From CAWGAJ01 sp963820545 (lineage in GTDB: Bacteria > Planctomycetota > Planctomycetia > Pirellulales > Thermoguttaceae), in the NCBI GenBank assembly GCA_963820545.1, contig CAWGAJ010000004.1:136559-200558 (forward strand): a stretch of 64,000 nt of DNA, written 5' to 3'. Under the pieces are notes generated by a model. That model was not told the DNA's origin, searched no databases, and saw nothing but the letters and a program-made list of their open reading frames with translations. This document shows, in pieces, positions 37,523 to 45,079 of the stretch (within the stretch, counting starts at the first letter, position 1; every line of letters starts with the position of its first letter). The translations under genes were made by a program, and so were the position numbers.

Positions 37523-37884
37523 GAGAAGATCCTCGCCACGATTCCGGCGGCCTCCTTGATTGCCGAGATCAAACCACCCACTGCCACCGACGTGGTCGCG
37601 ACACGCTCGACGATTTCCCGGGCTTTGTTCAGGTACTGAAGTATCGGCCCCGGTTTGGCTTCGGGCTTCTTAGCCTGGACGATTGCCATCTCCAATTCAC
37701 ACTTGGCCTGGACAGCGTCCTCCTCGCCAATCGCCTTTTGCTGGGCAGCCTTGGCCAACTCGCTCAGAAGGTTCTGAAGCTGAGCCACCAGGTCTTCCCG
37801 ACTTTGAACCGAACTGAAATCGATGTTGCCAACCGCGTTATACTGATACTGAACCGTTTGCCCACGCTGATCGAAGATTGCCAT
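37519..37884 (-). CDS. Small partner of the STAND ATPase
   Basis: A 121-residue protein whose stop overlaps the STAND start by 4 bases (ATGA), so the two are translationally coupled. The N-terminus MAIFDQRGQTVQYQYNAVGN resembles that of the STAND protein (F.QR.QTVQ.Q.N). The middle is an acidic helical segment (VQSREDLVAQLQNLLSELAK, EEDAVQAKCELEMAIVQAKK). The C-terminus KAREIVERVATTSVAVGGLI with SAIKEAAGIVARIF is hydrophobic and helical. Small proteins with a Gln/Asn-rich head and such a tail accompany STAND and other conflict genes in many genomes. It may be the effector or an adaptor; this is inference. Confidence 0.75.
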   Translation of the reverse strand: MAIFDQRGQTVQYQYNAVGNIDFSSVQSREDLVAQLQNLLSELAKAAQQKAIGEEDAVQAKCELEMAIVQAKKPEAKPGPILQYLNKAREIVERVATTSVAVGGLISAIKEAAGIVARIFS

Positions 37885-38027
37885 AAAAAGTACTCCGAAA
37901 AGACACGGTCGAGTATATCACCCATCCGTATATACGGCAAGATAGCCCCCCGGCCTGAGAGTGAGATATCAAAGAGGCGAATGCCACTGCGAATTTTCTT
38001 GTAACTGCTGAAAGATGCGGGCTTGCT

Positions 38028-38090
38028 AGATTCTTCGCTTCGCTCAGAATGACGTTACTGAACCCTGAACCCCGAACCCTGAACCCTTTT
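38028..38090 (+). repeat. Palindromic TCATTCTGAGC unit and (GAACCCT) tract
   Basis: AGATTCTTCGCTTCGCTCAG continuing GAATGACG matches the right arm of the inverted repeat at 55392-55509. It is followed by four heptamers of the GAACCCT type and TTTTT. This lies at the left of hypE, bordering the STAND module. Confidence 0.8.
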
Positions 38091-38116
38091 TGTTGCCCAC
38101 TGTCCACCATGCTGGA

Positions 38117-39178
38117 TCAGCATATCCGCGGCAACTGCTCGCTGGAAAGCAGGTCCACGATCCGCATGCTGCCCAGCAGGCTGCGCACTACTACCGTGCC
38201 GGCGTGCTCTTGTGTTACTTTGCCGATAATTGCCGGGCCGTGTGCGGCAGGATGCCTGCGCATCGCATCCAGCACCTTTTCCGCTGCCTGGGGTGAAACA
38301 AAGGCCGCCAAACGGCCTTCGTTGGCCACATACAAAGGATCGAGTCCCAGAATTTCGCACGCGCTGTGGACAGTTTCCAAGACCGGAATAGCCGACTCTT
38401 CCAACTCGATGCCCACCCGGGCGTCAACGGCGATTTCGTTTAAGGCCGCGGCCAGGCCGCCGCGGGTCAGGTTGCGCAGACAATGAATATCTTTTTCCAC
38501 GCCGAGCATTGCCTCGACCAGCCCGGCCAGCGAGGCACAATCGCTCTGGAGATCTCCTTCAAAGCCCAAGGCTTCGCGCACCGACATGATGGCCATGCCG
38601 TGGCGGCCCAGATCGCCGCTTAAGATAATTACGTCGCCGGGCTGAACCCGCACAGGCGAGATATTGACGCCCTCGGGCACCAGTCCAATGCCGGCGGTGT
38701 TAATAAAAATTCCGTCCCCCTTGCCGTGATCGACCACCTTTGTATCGCCGGTGACGATGCGCACGCCCGCTTCGTGCGCGGCAGCGGCCATCGAGGCCAC
38801 CACCCGCTGCAGGATTTCCATGGATAGTCCTTCTTCAAGTATGGCTCCCGCGCTGAGATATAGCGGCTTTGCCCCGGCCATTGCCAGGTCGTTGACCGTG
38901 CCATAAACGGCCAGAGCGCCGATGTCGCCGCCGGGAAAAAACAAGGGACTGACCACAAAAGTATCGGTAGTAAATGCCAATCGCACGCCGGCGATTTCCA
39001 CGACCGCGCTATCGTGTGCCGCTTGCGTTGCCGATTCTGAGATTCCCTCGGCAAACGCCGGCAAAAACAGCGCCTCGATCAACTGCCGCATTAAACTACC
39101 GCCGCCGCCGTGGGCCATTTGCACCGTGGGGTGATCGCGAAGCAAAAGCGGACACTGTAATTGAAATTCGTCATTCAT
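38117..39178 (-). CDS. hypE: Hydrogenase maturation protein HypE
   Basis: HypE dehydrates the carbamoyl group received from HypF on its C-terminal Cys, giving the thiocyanate that supplies CN ligands to the NiFe-hydrogenase iron. It is a PurM-like ATPase: MAHGGGGSLMRQLIEALFLP, TTDTFVVSPLFFPGGDIGAL, GTVNDLAMAGAKPLYLSAG, VTGDTKVVDHGKGDG, LTRGGLAAALNEIA, NEGRLAAFV, and the conserved LPRIC end with the reactive Cys. Start at ATG 39178 (MNDEFQLQCPLL); the frame opens 87 bases upstream across a repeat. Last gene of the maturation operon, after hypD. Its 3' end is duplicated at 34722. Confidence 0.97.
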   Translation of the reverse strand: MNDEFQLQCPLLLRDHPTVQMAHGGGGSLMRQLIEALFLPAFAEGISESATQAAHDSAVVEIAGVRLAFTTDTFVVSPLFFPGGDIGALAVYGTVNDLAMAGAKPLYLSAGAILEEGLSMEILQRVVASMAAAAHEAGVRIVTGDTKVVDHGKGDGIFINTAGIGLVPEGVNISPVRVQPGDVIILSGDLGRHGMAIMSVREALGFEGDLQSDCASLAGLVEAMLGVEKDIHCLRNLTRGGLAAALNEIAVDARVGIELEESAIPVLETVHSACEILGLDPLYVANEGRLAAFVSPQAAEKVLDAMRRHPAAHGPAIIGKVTQEHAGTVVVRSLLGSMRIVDLLSSEQLPRIC

Positions 39179-39216
39179 TGTTATTTTAAGATGGACTAAT
39201 TGAAATTCAGGCAAGT

Positions 39217-39291
39217 GTGGCACGTCCCTGAGCGAAGCGAAGGGCGTGATTTGGCCGTCCACCACGCCCTTCGTTCCTCAGGGCGTGCCAC
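39217..39291. repeat. Long imperfect hairpin between hypD and hypE
   Basis: GTGGCACGTCCCTGAGCGAA and CCTCAGGGCGTGCCAC, with inner arms CGAAGGGCGTG and CACGCCCTTCG, fold into one long stem of about 30 bp. It could affect hypE expression or serve as a partial terminator. Confidence 0.8.
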
Positions 39292-39322
39292 CCAAATTTG
39301 ACAACTTGTTTTTTTACGAGTC

Positions 39323-40414
39323 CTAATTTTTATTTCTCCGGTAGCGATAATACGCCGCGCAAGCGCCTTCGGCCGAAACCATGGGGGCCCCCAGCGGCCG
39401 ATCGGGCGTGCAGCGCACGCCGAAGGCCGGGCAGTCGAGTGGCTTTTTATGACCTTGCAGCACCTCGCCGGCAATGCACTCGCGCGACTCCTCCGCGGCA
39501 ATTCCCGCCACGTCAAACCGCCGCTCAGCATCGAATTGGACGTATGCCTCGCGCAGGGCCAGGCCGCTGGCCGGAATCTCGCCGATGCCCCGCCACTTGC
39601 GGGCCACGATTTGAAAAACTTCTTCTACTTGCCGCTTGGCGGGAACATTGCCCTCGGGCCGCACCGAGCGCACGTATTGATTTTCCGCCTCGTAACGTCC
39701 TGCTTCAAGCTGGCGCACGCACATCAATATCCCCTGCAAAATATCCAGCGGTTCAAAGCCGGTAATCACAATCGGCACGCGGAACTCTGCGGCAATGTGA
39801 CGATACTCGTCCATGCCGGTAATCGTGCACACGTGCCCGGCGGCAATAAAGGCCTGCACGCGATTTAAAGGCGACGAAAGCACGGCGCGCATGGCCGGCG
39901 GCACCAGCACGTGCGAAACCAGCACCGAAAAATTCTTCAGGCCCAACCGGGCCGCCTGGGCCACGGCCATGGCGTTGGCCGGCGCAGTGGTTTCAAAACC
40001 CACGGCAAAAAAGACCACCTGACGATCCGCGTGCTTTTGGGCCAGTGCCACGGCATCCATGGGCGAGTAGACCACGCGCACGTCGCCCCCCTCGCTTTTT
40101 ACCGTAAACAGATTTTTTTGCGAGCCGGGCACGCGGAGCATGTCGCCAAACGAGCAGAAAATCACTCCCGGCCGCGAAGCAATGGCAATGGCCTTATCCA
40201 AAATCTCCACGGGCGTCACGCACACCGGGCAGCCCGGACCATGGATCAACGTAATCTGCCGAGGTAAAAGTTCATCCAGCCCAAAGCGGATAATGGCATG
40301 GGTCTGTCCGCCGCAGACCTCCATGATATTCCATGGCCGCGTGGTCGCGTTGGCTATGGCCTCGGCCAGTTGTTTCGCTTGCTGGGGATTGCGATATTCG
40401 TCTACGTAACGCAT
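39323..40414 (-). CDS. hypD: Hydrogenase maturation protein HypD
   Basis: HypD, with HypC, assembles the Fe(CN)2CO unit. It starts MRYVDEYRNPQQAKQLAEAI, shows the signature MEVCGGQTHAIIRFGLDELL with HGPGCPVCVTP (Fe and thiol Cys), GDMLRVPGS, FFAVGFETTAPANAMAV, GHVCTITGMDEYRHIA and ITGFEPLDILQGILMCVRQL. The C-terminal region has the cluster-binding Cys residues in CIAGEVLQGHKKPLDCPAFG and GVRC. At 363 residues it is complete. Separated from hypC by 107 bases that hold a repeat tract, but orientation and order place it in the same operon. Confidence 0.98.
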   Translation of the reverse strand: MRYVDEYRNPQQAKQLAEAIANATTRPWNIMEVCGGQTHAIIRFGLDELLPRQITLIHGPGCPVCVTPVEILDKAIAIASRPGVIFCSFGDMLRVPGSQKNLFTVKSEGGDVRVVYSPMDAVALAQKHADRQVVFFAVGFETTAPANAMAVAQAARLGLKNFSVLVSHVLVPPAMRAVLSSPLNRVQAFIAAGHVCTITGMDEYRHIAAEFRVPIVITGFEPLDILQGILMCVRQLEAGRYEAENQYVRSVRPEGNVPAKRQVEEVFQIVARKWRGIGEIPASGLALREAYVQFDAERRFDVAGIAAEESRECIAGEVLQGHKKPLDCPAFGVRCTPDRPLGAPMVSAEGACAAYYRYRRNKN

Positions 40415-40424
40415 GAATAGGGAA

Positions 40425-40488
40425 CAGAGTTCAGGGGACAGGGATCAGGGAATAGTAAATAGTGGGCAGTGCGAAACCGCAAGCGGCT
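40425..40488 (-). repeat. Heptamer-like tract and AAACCGCAAGCGG unit
   Basis: GGGAACAGAGTTCAGGGGAC with AGGGATCAGGGAATAG, then GCGAAACCGCAAGCGGCTGC, in the hypC-hypD gap. Confidence 0.65.
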
Positions 40489-40521
40489 GCAATGTCATAT
40501 TCATCATTTAGAATTCATCCT

Positions 40522-40773
40522 TCATCCCTCATCCTTCGCTTCTATCTCTCCAATTTCATTGAGATAGGAAAAAATCTCTTCGGCTTCAGTCTCGTCGATG
40601 CGGCTGATGGCAAAGCCCACGTGGACCAGGACGTAATCGCCCACTTGCGCCTCGGGCGTGTAGGCCAGACATATATCCTTAAAAATGCCGCCAAATTCGA
40701 CCTTGCCTGTTGGCAAGTCCGCTCCGGCGTGCGGATAAATTTCCACCAATCTTCCCGGAACGCCTAGACACAT
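40522..40773 (-). CDS. hypC: Hydrogenase maturation chaperone HypC
   Basis: An 83-residue HypC/HupF protein. The N-terminal MCLGVPGRLVEI carries the essential Cys2 that binds the iron precursor together with HypD. GKVEFGGIFKDICLAYTPEA then GDYVLVHVGFAISRIDETEA match the OB-fold core, and the helical tail EEIFSYLNEIGEIEA binds the hydrogenase large subunit. It lies 16 bases after hypF and is clearly in its transcript. Confidence 0.98.
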   Translation of the reverse strand: MCLGVPGRLVEIYPHAGADLPTGKVEFGGIFKDICLAYTPEAQVGDYVLVHVGFAISRIDETEAEEIFSYLNEIGEIEAKDEG

Positions 40774-40789
40774 ATGATGATTACCTCAG

Positions 40790-43213
40790 TTATGTTTGAT
40801 TTTTCTTTAACGCCGCCACGTAGATTTGTCCCAAGGCGATGCCGCCGTCGCCCGGGGGAATCTCTTTATGAAGATACACTGAAAAGCCTGCTCTGTGCAA
40901 CCGATTGTATACCCGTTTAGTCAACAAGGCATTTTGAAAACACCCGCCCGTAAGTGCAACCTTGTTTAAGCCAATGGCCTGGGCAATGTCCAAGGCCATT
41001 TCGGCCAGGGCATTGTGGAAGCGGGCGCTAATAATGCCGATCAGCATATTGCCGGACCGATCGGCAACGATTGCCCTTAACATCGGTTCCCAATCGGCTA
41101 TTAGAATCTGATTCTTGGCACGATGTAAAGGAATGGCATACGCCGACTCTTCATTTTCATCAGCGGCGAATTCCAAGGCCATGGCAGCCTGACCTTCGAA
41201 GCTGATAATCTTTGGCAGTCCGCAAAGCGCTGCCGCCGCATCGAAAAGCCGACCCAGGCTGCTGGTGCGCGGACAATTAGTACCGCGGGCCAACATACGC
41301 ATCAGTGCTGCCAACTCGACAGCGGAGAACCAGTCGGCGACGATTTGCGTGGCCTGCTCGCCAAGAATTTCATAGAGCACTGCCAAGGCCGATCGGCGGG
41401 GCTCGCGTATTGCCCGGTCTCCGCCCGGCAGGGCAAAAGTGCGCAGATGTGCCACGCGGGTGAATTCCGCACCTTCGCAGCGCAGGGCTTCGCCGCCCCA
41501 GATCGTGCCGTCACTGCTGTAGCCCGTGCCGTCCCATGCCAATCCCAGCATCGGCCCTTCAAAAACATGTTCCGCCATGATAGCGGCCACGTGGGCGTGA
41601 TGATGTTGCACGCGCACCAGCGGCACGCCCCATTTGGCTGCCAGCACTACCGCCTCGCGCGTGGATGCATAATCCGGATGCAAATCGCAGGCTATCACCT
41701 CGGGCGTTACCGCAAAAAATTTTACCAGATCCTCGATCGCCCGTTGAAAAACCTGCACGCCGAGCAGATTATCCAGGTCGCCGATGTGCGGGCTAATCAC
41801 TACGGGTGTAGGCGTAGGGTGCGTGTAACGCACCTTGGTATCAGGGGGATTGGCATCGTTAAATGAATCTTCTTGGTGCATTTCATGCACCCTACTGGAA
41901 TTTCCCAAACACAGCGCCACGGTATTTTTTAAGTGTCCCCCCAGGGCAAGGATCGTAGGGGCGGAAATCTTTAACTGGATCGGCAAAGGCGCGAATCCCC
42001 GAGCGCGTCGCATTACCTGGAAGCCGCAAGGACCATGGCGCACGATTGAATCGTCAACCGGCCGGACAATCGACCGATCGTGGATCAGAAACACGTCGGC
42101 GATCGAGCCTAATCGCTCCAAGGCCTCTTCGTTGTCAATGGCCATGGGATCTTCAGAAAGATTGCCGCTGGTACAGATAATCGGCCGCTGAATGGCCGCC
42201 ATCAGCAAATAGTGCAACGGCGTATAGGGCAGCATTACTCCCAAGTAAGGATTGCCCGGCGCTACGCCTGCTGCCATTGACCGATTTTTTTCCATTTCGG
42301 ATGAACCACGACCATTCCGTTTTCGAAGCAGGATGATTGGGGCTTGATGCGAGCCGAGCATCGCTGCTTCTTCCTGGGAAACTTCACAATATTGCCGTAC
42401 TTCTTCCAGCGTGGCGATCATCAAGGCAAAGGGCCGATCGGGCCGATGTTTGCGCTCCCGAAGCCGGCCTAGGGCATCGGCATTGGTGGCATCGACAACC
42501 AACTGGAAACCACCCAAGCCTTTCAGGGCCAGCACGCGGCCTGCCAGCACCAGTGACGCCGCTTGGGCAAGGACGTCGTCGCCTTGGGCCACAGTTCTGC
42601 CAACCGAATCGATTAGTTCAAGGCGCGGTCCGCACTGTGGGCAGGCAATCGGCTGGGCGTGAAAGCGCCGATCAGCGGGATTTTTGTATTCGGCCCGGCA
42701 CTGCTCGCACATGCTAAATCGAGCCATCGACGTTCGCGGCCGATCATAGGGCAAATGCTCGATAATCGACCACCTCGGCCCGCAATTGGTGCAATTGGTA
42801 AATGGATATTGATAGCGGCGTTCGGTTGGACTGAGAATCTCCGCCAGACACTCGGCACATGTGGCCAGGTCGGCCGGAATGGTCGGTCCTGGTGCTGTGG
42901 TATCGACGCTGCTGCGGATTTGGAACGTCGCAGCGGGGTCTTTTTCGCAAGGCACTTCGTGGATTACGATTTCATCAATTCGCGCCTGCGGCGGATGTGC
43001 GCCCCGCAACGCGGCAACGAAATCGTCCAATGAGCCGGTATCGCCCTGCACTTCCAGGCGCACCAGGTCGGACTGGTTGAACACCCAGCCGCTAAGGCCC
43101 TTTGCCCGGGCGGTATTATAAATAAACGGCCGAAATCCCACTCCCTGGATCACGCCGCGCACGGCAATCGCCAAGCGACGCATAGACGATGAAGGCGAAT
43201 TTGAAACAGTCAT
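40790..43213 (-). CDS. hypF: Carbamoyltransferase HypF with an in-frame repeat insertion
   Basis: HypF makes and transfers the carbamoyl group to HypE. Domains in order: acylphosphatase (RGVIQGVGFRPFIYNTARAK), two zinc fingers (CAECLAEI/CTNCGPRWSI; CEQCRAEY/CPQCGP), YrdC-like (LKGLGGFQLVVDATN, HQAPIILLRKR, CTSGNLSEDPMAI), Kae1-like (HHHAHVAAIMAEH, LTGGCFQNALL, PPGDGGIALGQ). At 807 residues it exceeds the usual about 750. An extra segment RVHEMHQEDSFNDANPPDTK with VRYTHPTPTP between LCLGNSS and VVISPHIGDL is encoded by a palindromic element (41814-41895). The rest is intact, so the protein may tolerate the loop. Confidence 0.96.
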   Translation of the reverse strand: MTVSNSPSSSMRRLAIAVRGVIQGVGFRPFIYNTARAKGLSGWVFNQSDLVRLEVQGDTGSLDDFVAALRGAHPPQARIDEIVIHEVPCEKDPAATFQIRSSVDTTAPGPTIPADLATCAECLAEILSPTERRYQYPFTNCTNCGPRWSIIEHLPYDRPRTSMARFSMCEQCRAEYKNPADRRFHAQPIACPQCGPRLELIDSVGRTVAQGDDVLAQAASLVLAGRVLALKGLGGFQLVVDATNADALGRLRERKHRPDRPFALMIATLEEVRQYCEVSQEEAAMLGSHQAPIILLRKRNGRGSSEMEKNRSMAAGVAPGNPYLGVMLPYTPLHYLLMAAIQRPIICTSGNLSEDPMAIDNEEALERLGSIADVFLIHDRSIVRPVDDSIVRHGPCGFQVMRRARGFAPLPIQLKISAPTILALGGHLKNTVALCLGNSSRVHEMHQEDSFNDANPPDTKVRYTHPTPTPVVISPHIGDLDNLLGVQVFQRAIEDLVKFFAVTPEVIACDLHPDYASTREAVVLAAKWGVPLVRVQHHHAHVAAIMAEHVFEGPMLGLAWDGTGYSSDGTIWGGEALRCEGAEFTRVAHLRTFALPGGDRAIREPRRSALAVLYEILGEQATQIVADWFSAVELAALMRMLARGTNCPRTSSLGRLFDAAAALCGLPKIISFEGQAAMALEFAADENEESAYAIPLHRAKNQILIADWEPMLRAIVADRSGNMLIGIISARFHNALAEMALDIAQAIGLNKVALTGGCFQNALLTKRVYNRLHRAGFSVYLHKEIPPGDGGIALGQIYVAALKKNQT
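41814..41895. repeat. Paired GTAGGGTG palindrome inside hypF
   Basis: GTAGGGTGCGTGTAACGCAC at one end and TTGGTGCATTTCATGCACCC plus TAC at the other, with about 37 bases between. The layout and right unit match 5449-5533. The insert adds about 30 codons without breaking the frame. Confidence 0.88.
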
Positions 43214-43261
43214 GGCAAGGGGCGAGGAGCGAAGAAAGTATTAAGGATGAAGACGGACGGC

Positions 43262-43345
43262 GGACGGACGAAAACTGAAAACTGATTACTGAAAACTGAC
43301 AACTATCTACTACCTACCACCTACCATCTACTATTTTCTACCTAC
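43262..43345 (-). repeat. Heptamer-like tracts in the hypB-hypF gap
   Basis: ACTGAAAACTGATTACTGAA then ACTATCTACTACCTACCACC with CTACCATCTAC: degenerate 7-base periodic tracts that reach the last codons of hypB. Confidence 0.75.
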
Positions 43346-43981
43346 TTTCTCGGCCAGCCATGGGGCGGCGGCGGCGATGCCATCGCCTTTAAGTGCGGAG
43401 ACTTGGAACACAGCGGCCTGAGGGGCCAGGCGCATCATGTCGGCGGTCACGCGCTCGACGCTGAAGTTCAGATACGGCGCCAAATCCATCTTGGTGATGA
43501 ACAAGGCCTGTGATCCCTGGAAAATTGCCGGATATTTCACGATCTTGTCGTCGCCTTCACTGGTGCTCAGCAGGATGATTCGCAGGTGTTCGCCCAGATA
43601 ATAGCTGGCCGTGCAGACCAGGTTGCCCACGTTTTCGATCACCAGCAGGTCAATGGCCGACAGATCCAGTTCGCCCACGGCCGAGGCGACCATGGCTGCA
43701 TCGAGATGGCAGGCGCCTTCGGTATTGATTTGCACCACGGGCACGCCGATGGCCTCCATGCGCTCGGCGTCGAGCGAACCGGCGATATCGCCTTCGATCA
43801 CTGCCGGCCTCAGGCGGCCTTTGAGATGCGCGAAGAGGGCCTCCAAAAGCGTGGTTTTGCCCGATCCGGGCGAACCCACCACGTTGACGCCAAACACGCC
43901 GGCGGCCTCCAGTTTGACGCGATTCTCCGCGGCAAGTTGGTCATTGAGCTTCAAAATCTTTTTTACGGCTAGGATTTTCAT
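43331..43981 (-). CDS. hypB: Hydrogenase nickel incorporation GTPase HypB
   Basis: HypB delivers nickel with HypA in a GTP-dependent step. It has the P-loop GSPGSGKTTLLEALF, the switch region EGDIAGSLDAERM, the metal-site motif TEGACHLDAAMVASA, ENVGNLVCTASYYLGEHLRI, and the G4/G5-like FITKMDLAPYL. The N-terminal His-rich nickel-storage segment and CxxCGC site of some HypB proteins are absent (start MKILAVKKILKLNDQLAAEN). 216 residues, full length for the short form. Lies between hypA and hypF. Confidence 0.97.
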   Translation of the reverse strand: MKILAVKKILKLNDQLAAENRVKLEAAGVFGVNVVGSPGSGKTTLLEALFAHLKGRLRPAVIEGDIAGSLDAERMEAIGVPVVQINTEGACHLDAAMVASAVGELDLSAIDLLVIENVGNLVCTASYYLGEHLRIILLSTSEGDDKIVKYPAIFQGSQALFITKMDLAPYLNFSVERVTADMMRLAPQAAVFQVSALKGDGIAAAAPWLAEKVGRK

Positions 43982-44033
43982 GGTCGGTAGTTTTCAGTTT
44001 ACAGACGTCAGTATATAGTTCCGCGCCAATTCA

Positions 44034-44080
44034 TCACTCTCCACTGTCCACCGTCCACTGCCCACTGTCCACTCTTTGTT
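44034..44080 (-). repeat. Heptamer tandem repeat at the hypA 3' end
   Basis: Five units of the CCACTGT/CCACTGC type from the stop codon into the coding end of hypA. Confidence 0.85.
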
Positions 44081-44426
44081 CATCTTCCACTTCGATACTT
44101 TGCAGCAAAAGATCGCGGCCGCCTTCGATGACAATGGCATCGCTGGTGCATTGAGGGCATTTGAAGACCAAATCGTCTATTTCTACCCGAGCGTGGCAGG
44201 TCTGGCAGCGGCAAACGGGCTTGGCCTGGTGAATAACAATTTCGGCCCCTGCCACCGGCGTAGTGGGGGCAAACAGATCGAAAGCAAAGCGGAGCGAGTC
44301 GCAGTTGACCCCCGAAAGCCGACCGATGCTCAGGTCGATGCGGAGAATTTTTCCCCTCTGGCCAGCGCGGTGGACCTCCCGCCCAACTTGCTCGATCAAT
44401 GCTTCGACAATAGACAGTTCGTGCAT
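44034..44426 (-). CDS. hypA: Hydrogenase nickel metallochaperone HypA
   Basis: HypA binds nickel with its N-terminal MHE and zinc with two CxxC pairs, here CRCQTCHARVEIDD and FKCPQC. MHELSIVEALIEQVGREVHR, RIDLSIGRLSGVNCDSLRFA and AEIVIHQAKPVCRC are typical. The last 13 residues (RVDSGQWTVDSGE) and the stop are the translation of a GTGGACAGTGGGCA heptamer tract, so the native C-terminus probably ended near IEVEDEQ. It precedes hypB by 52 bases. Confidence 0.96.
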   Translation of the reverse strand: MHELSIVEALIEQVGREVHRAGQRGKILRIDLSIGRLSGVNCDSLRFAFDLFAPTTPVAGAEIVIHQAKPVCRCQTCHARVEIDDLVFKCPQCTSDAIVIEGGRDLLLQSIEVEDEQRVDSGQWTVDSGE

Positions 44427-44519
44427 GGCAAGTACAGGGGACAGCGGACAGGGATTAATCGATGGTAATATTTGCGAAACCGTTTCGGCGAGCTCACGTC
44501 GAGCCGCAAGCCGTTTCGT

Positions 44520-44575
44520 TCATCCTTCATTCTTCTCTAATCTCCAATCCCTGATCCCCAATCCCTCCTTCATTA
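44520..44575 (-). repeat. Heptamer-like tract between the cNMP-binding gene and hypA
   Basis: CTCTAATCTCCAATCCCTGA then TCCCCAATCCCTCC, AATCCC-type units resembling cyanobacterial STRR sequences. An adjacent palindromic stretch (GCGAAACCG...) lies at about 44472-44518. Confidence 0.75.
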
Positions 44576-45016
44576 TACCACTGCCAACTGCACGCGGGCG
44601 CCTTCCAGGCGATGGGCGAGGAGTTTGGCGATTTGTGTGATTAATCGATAGCCCAGTAGTGAGTCGTTTTCGCATAGTTGGCGTAGTTTAACGGCACTGA
44701 TCCTAACTAACTCGGTGTTTTTGGCGGTGGTGCCATTGGCGGTCATCTTGTATGGTTCGATGAGAGACGACCAGCCTAGTAGATCGCCTCCAACTACCGT
44801 ATCCACGACACGTAGTTCGCCGTTACCCAGCAGGAACTCGATGTTGACCTCGCCTTTGACGATCAACAACATGTGAGTGGCCGGATCGCCTTCGTTGAAA
44901 ATCCGGGTCTGAGCCGGAAAGGACTTTTCCTCGGCGATCATGGCGATCTGCTTTAGGCCTTCCTCGCTGATGCCGGCGAAATAAGTGTAGCGTCGCAAAA
45001 CTTCGGGGGAAATCAT
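44573..45016 (-). CDS. Cyclic-nucleotide-binding domain protein
   Basis: A 147-residue protein made of one Crp-type nucleotide-binding beta-roll: RYTYFAGISEEGLKQIAMIA, FNEGDPATHMLLIVKGEVNI, GDLLGWSSLIEPYKMTANGT and the helix VKLRQLCENDSLLGYRLITQ. There is no helix-turn-helix, so it is not a Crp/Fnr regulator itself. Start ATG 45016 is set by GGAG 8 bases upstream. Genes of this kind occur in operons of group 3 NiFe-hydrogenases, which fits the position between the maturation protease and hypA. The canonical phosphate-binding Arg is not evident, so cNMP binding is uncertain. Confidence 0.88.
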   Translation of the reverse strand: MISPEVLRRYTYFAGISEEGLKQIAMIAEEKSFPAQTRIFNEGDPATHMLLIVKGEVNIEFLLGNGELRVVDTVVGGDLLGWSSLIEPYKMTANGTTAKNTELVRISAVKLRQLCENDSLLGYRLITQIAKLLAHRLEGARVQLAVV

Positions 45017-45032
45017 AATTGTTTCTCCGCAT

Positions 45033-45057
45033 GTAAAGCCGCGACCAGTGGTCGCGG
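45033..45057. repeat. Dispersed palindrome R1
   Basis: TAAAGCCGCGACCAGTGGTC then GCGG, in the gap between the protease and the cNMP-binding gene, followed by a CAATCCC tract. Confidence 0.9.
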
Positions 45058-45079
45058 TTGGTGTGACAAATCCCAATCC

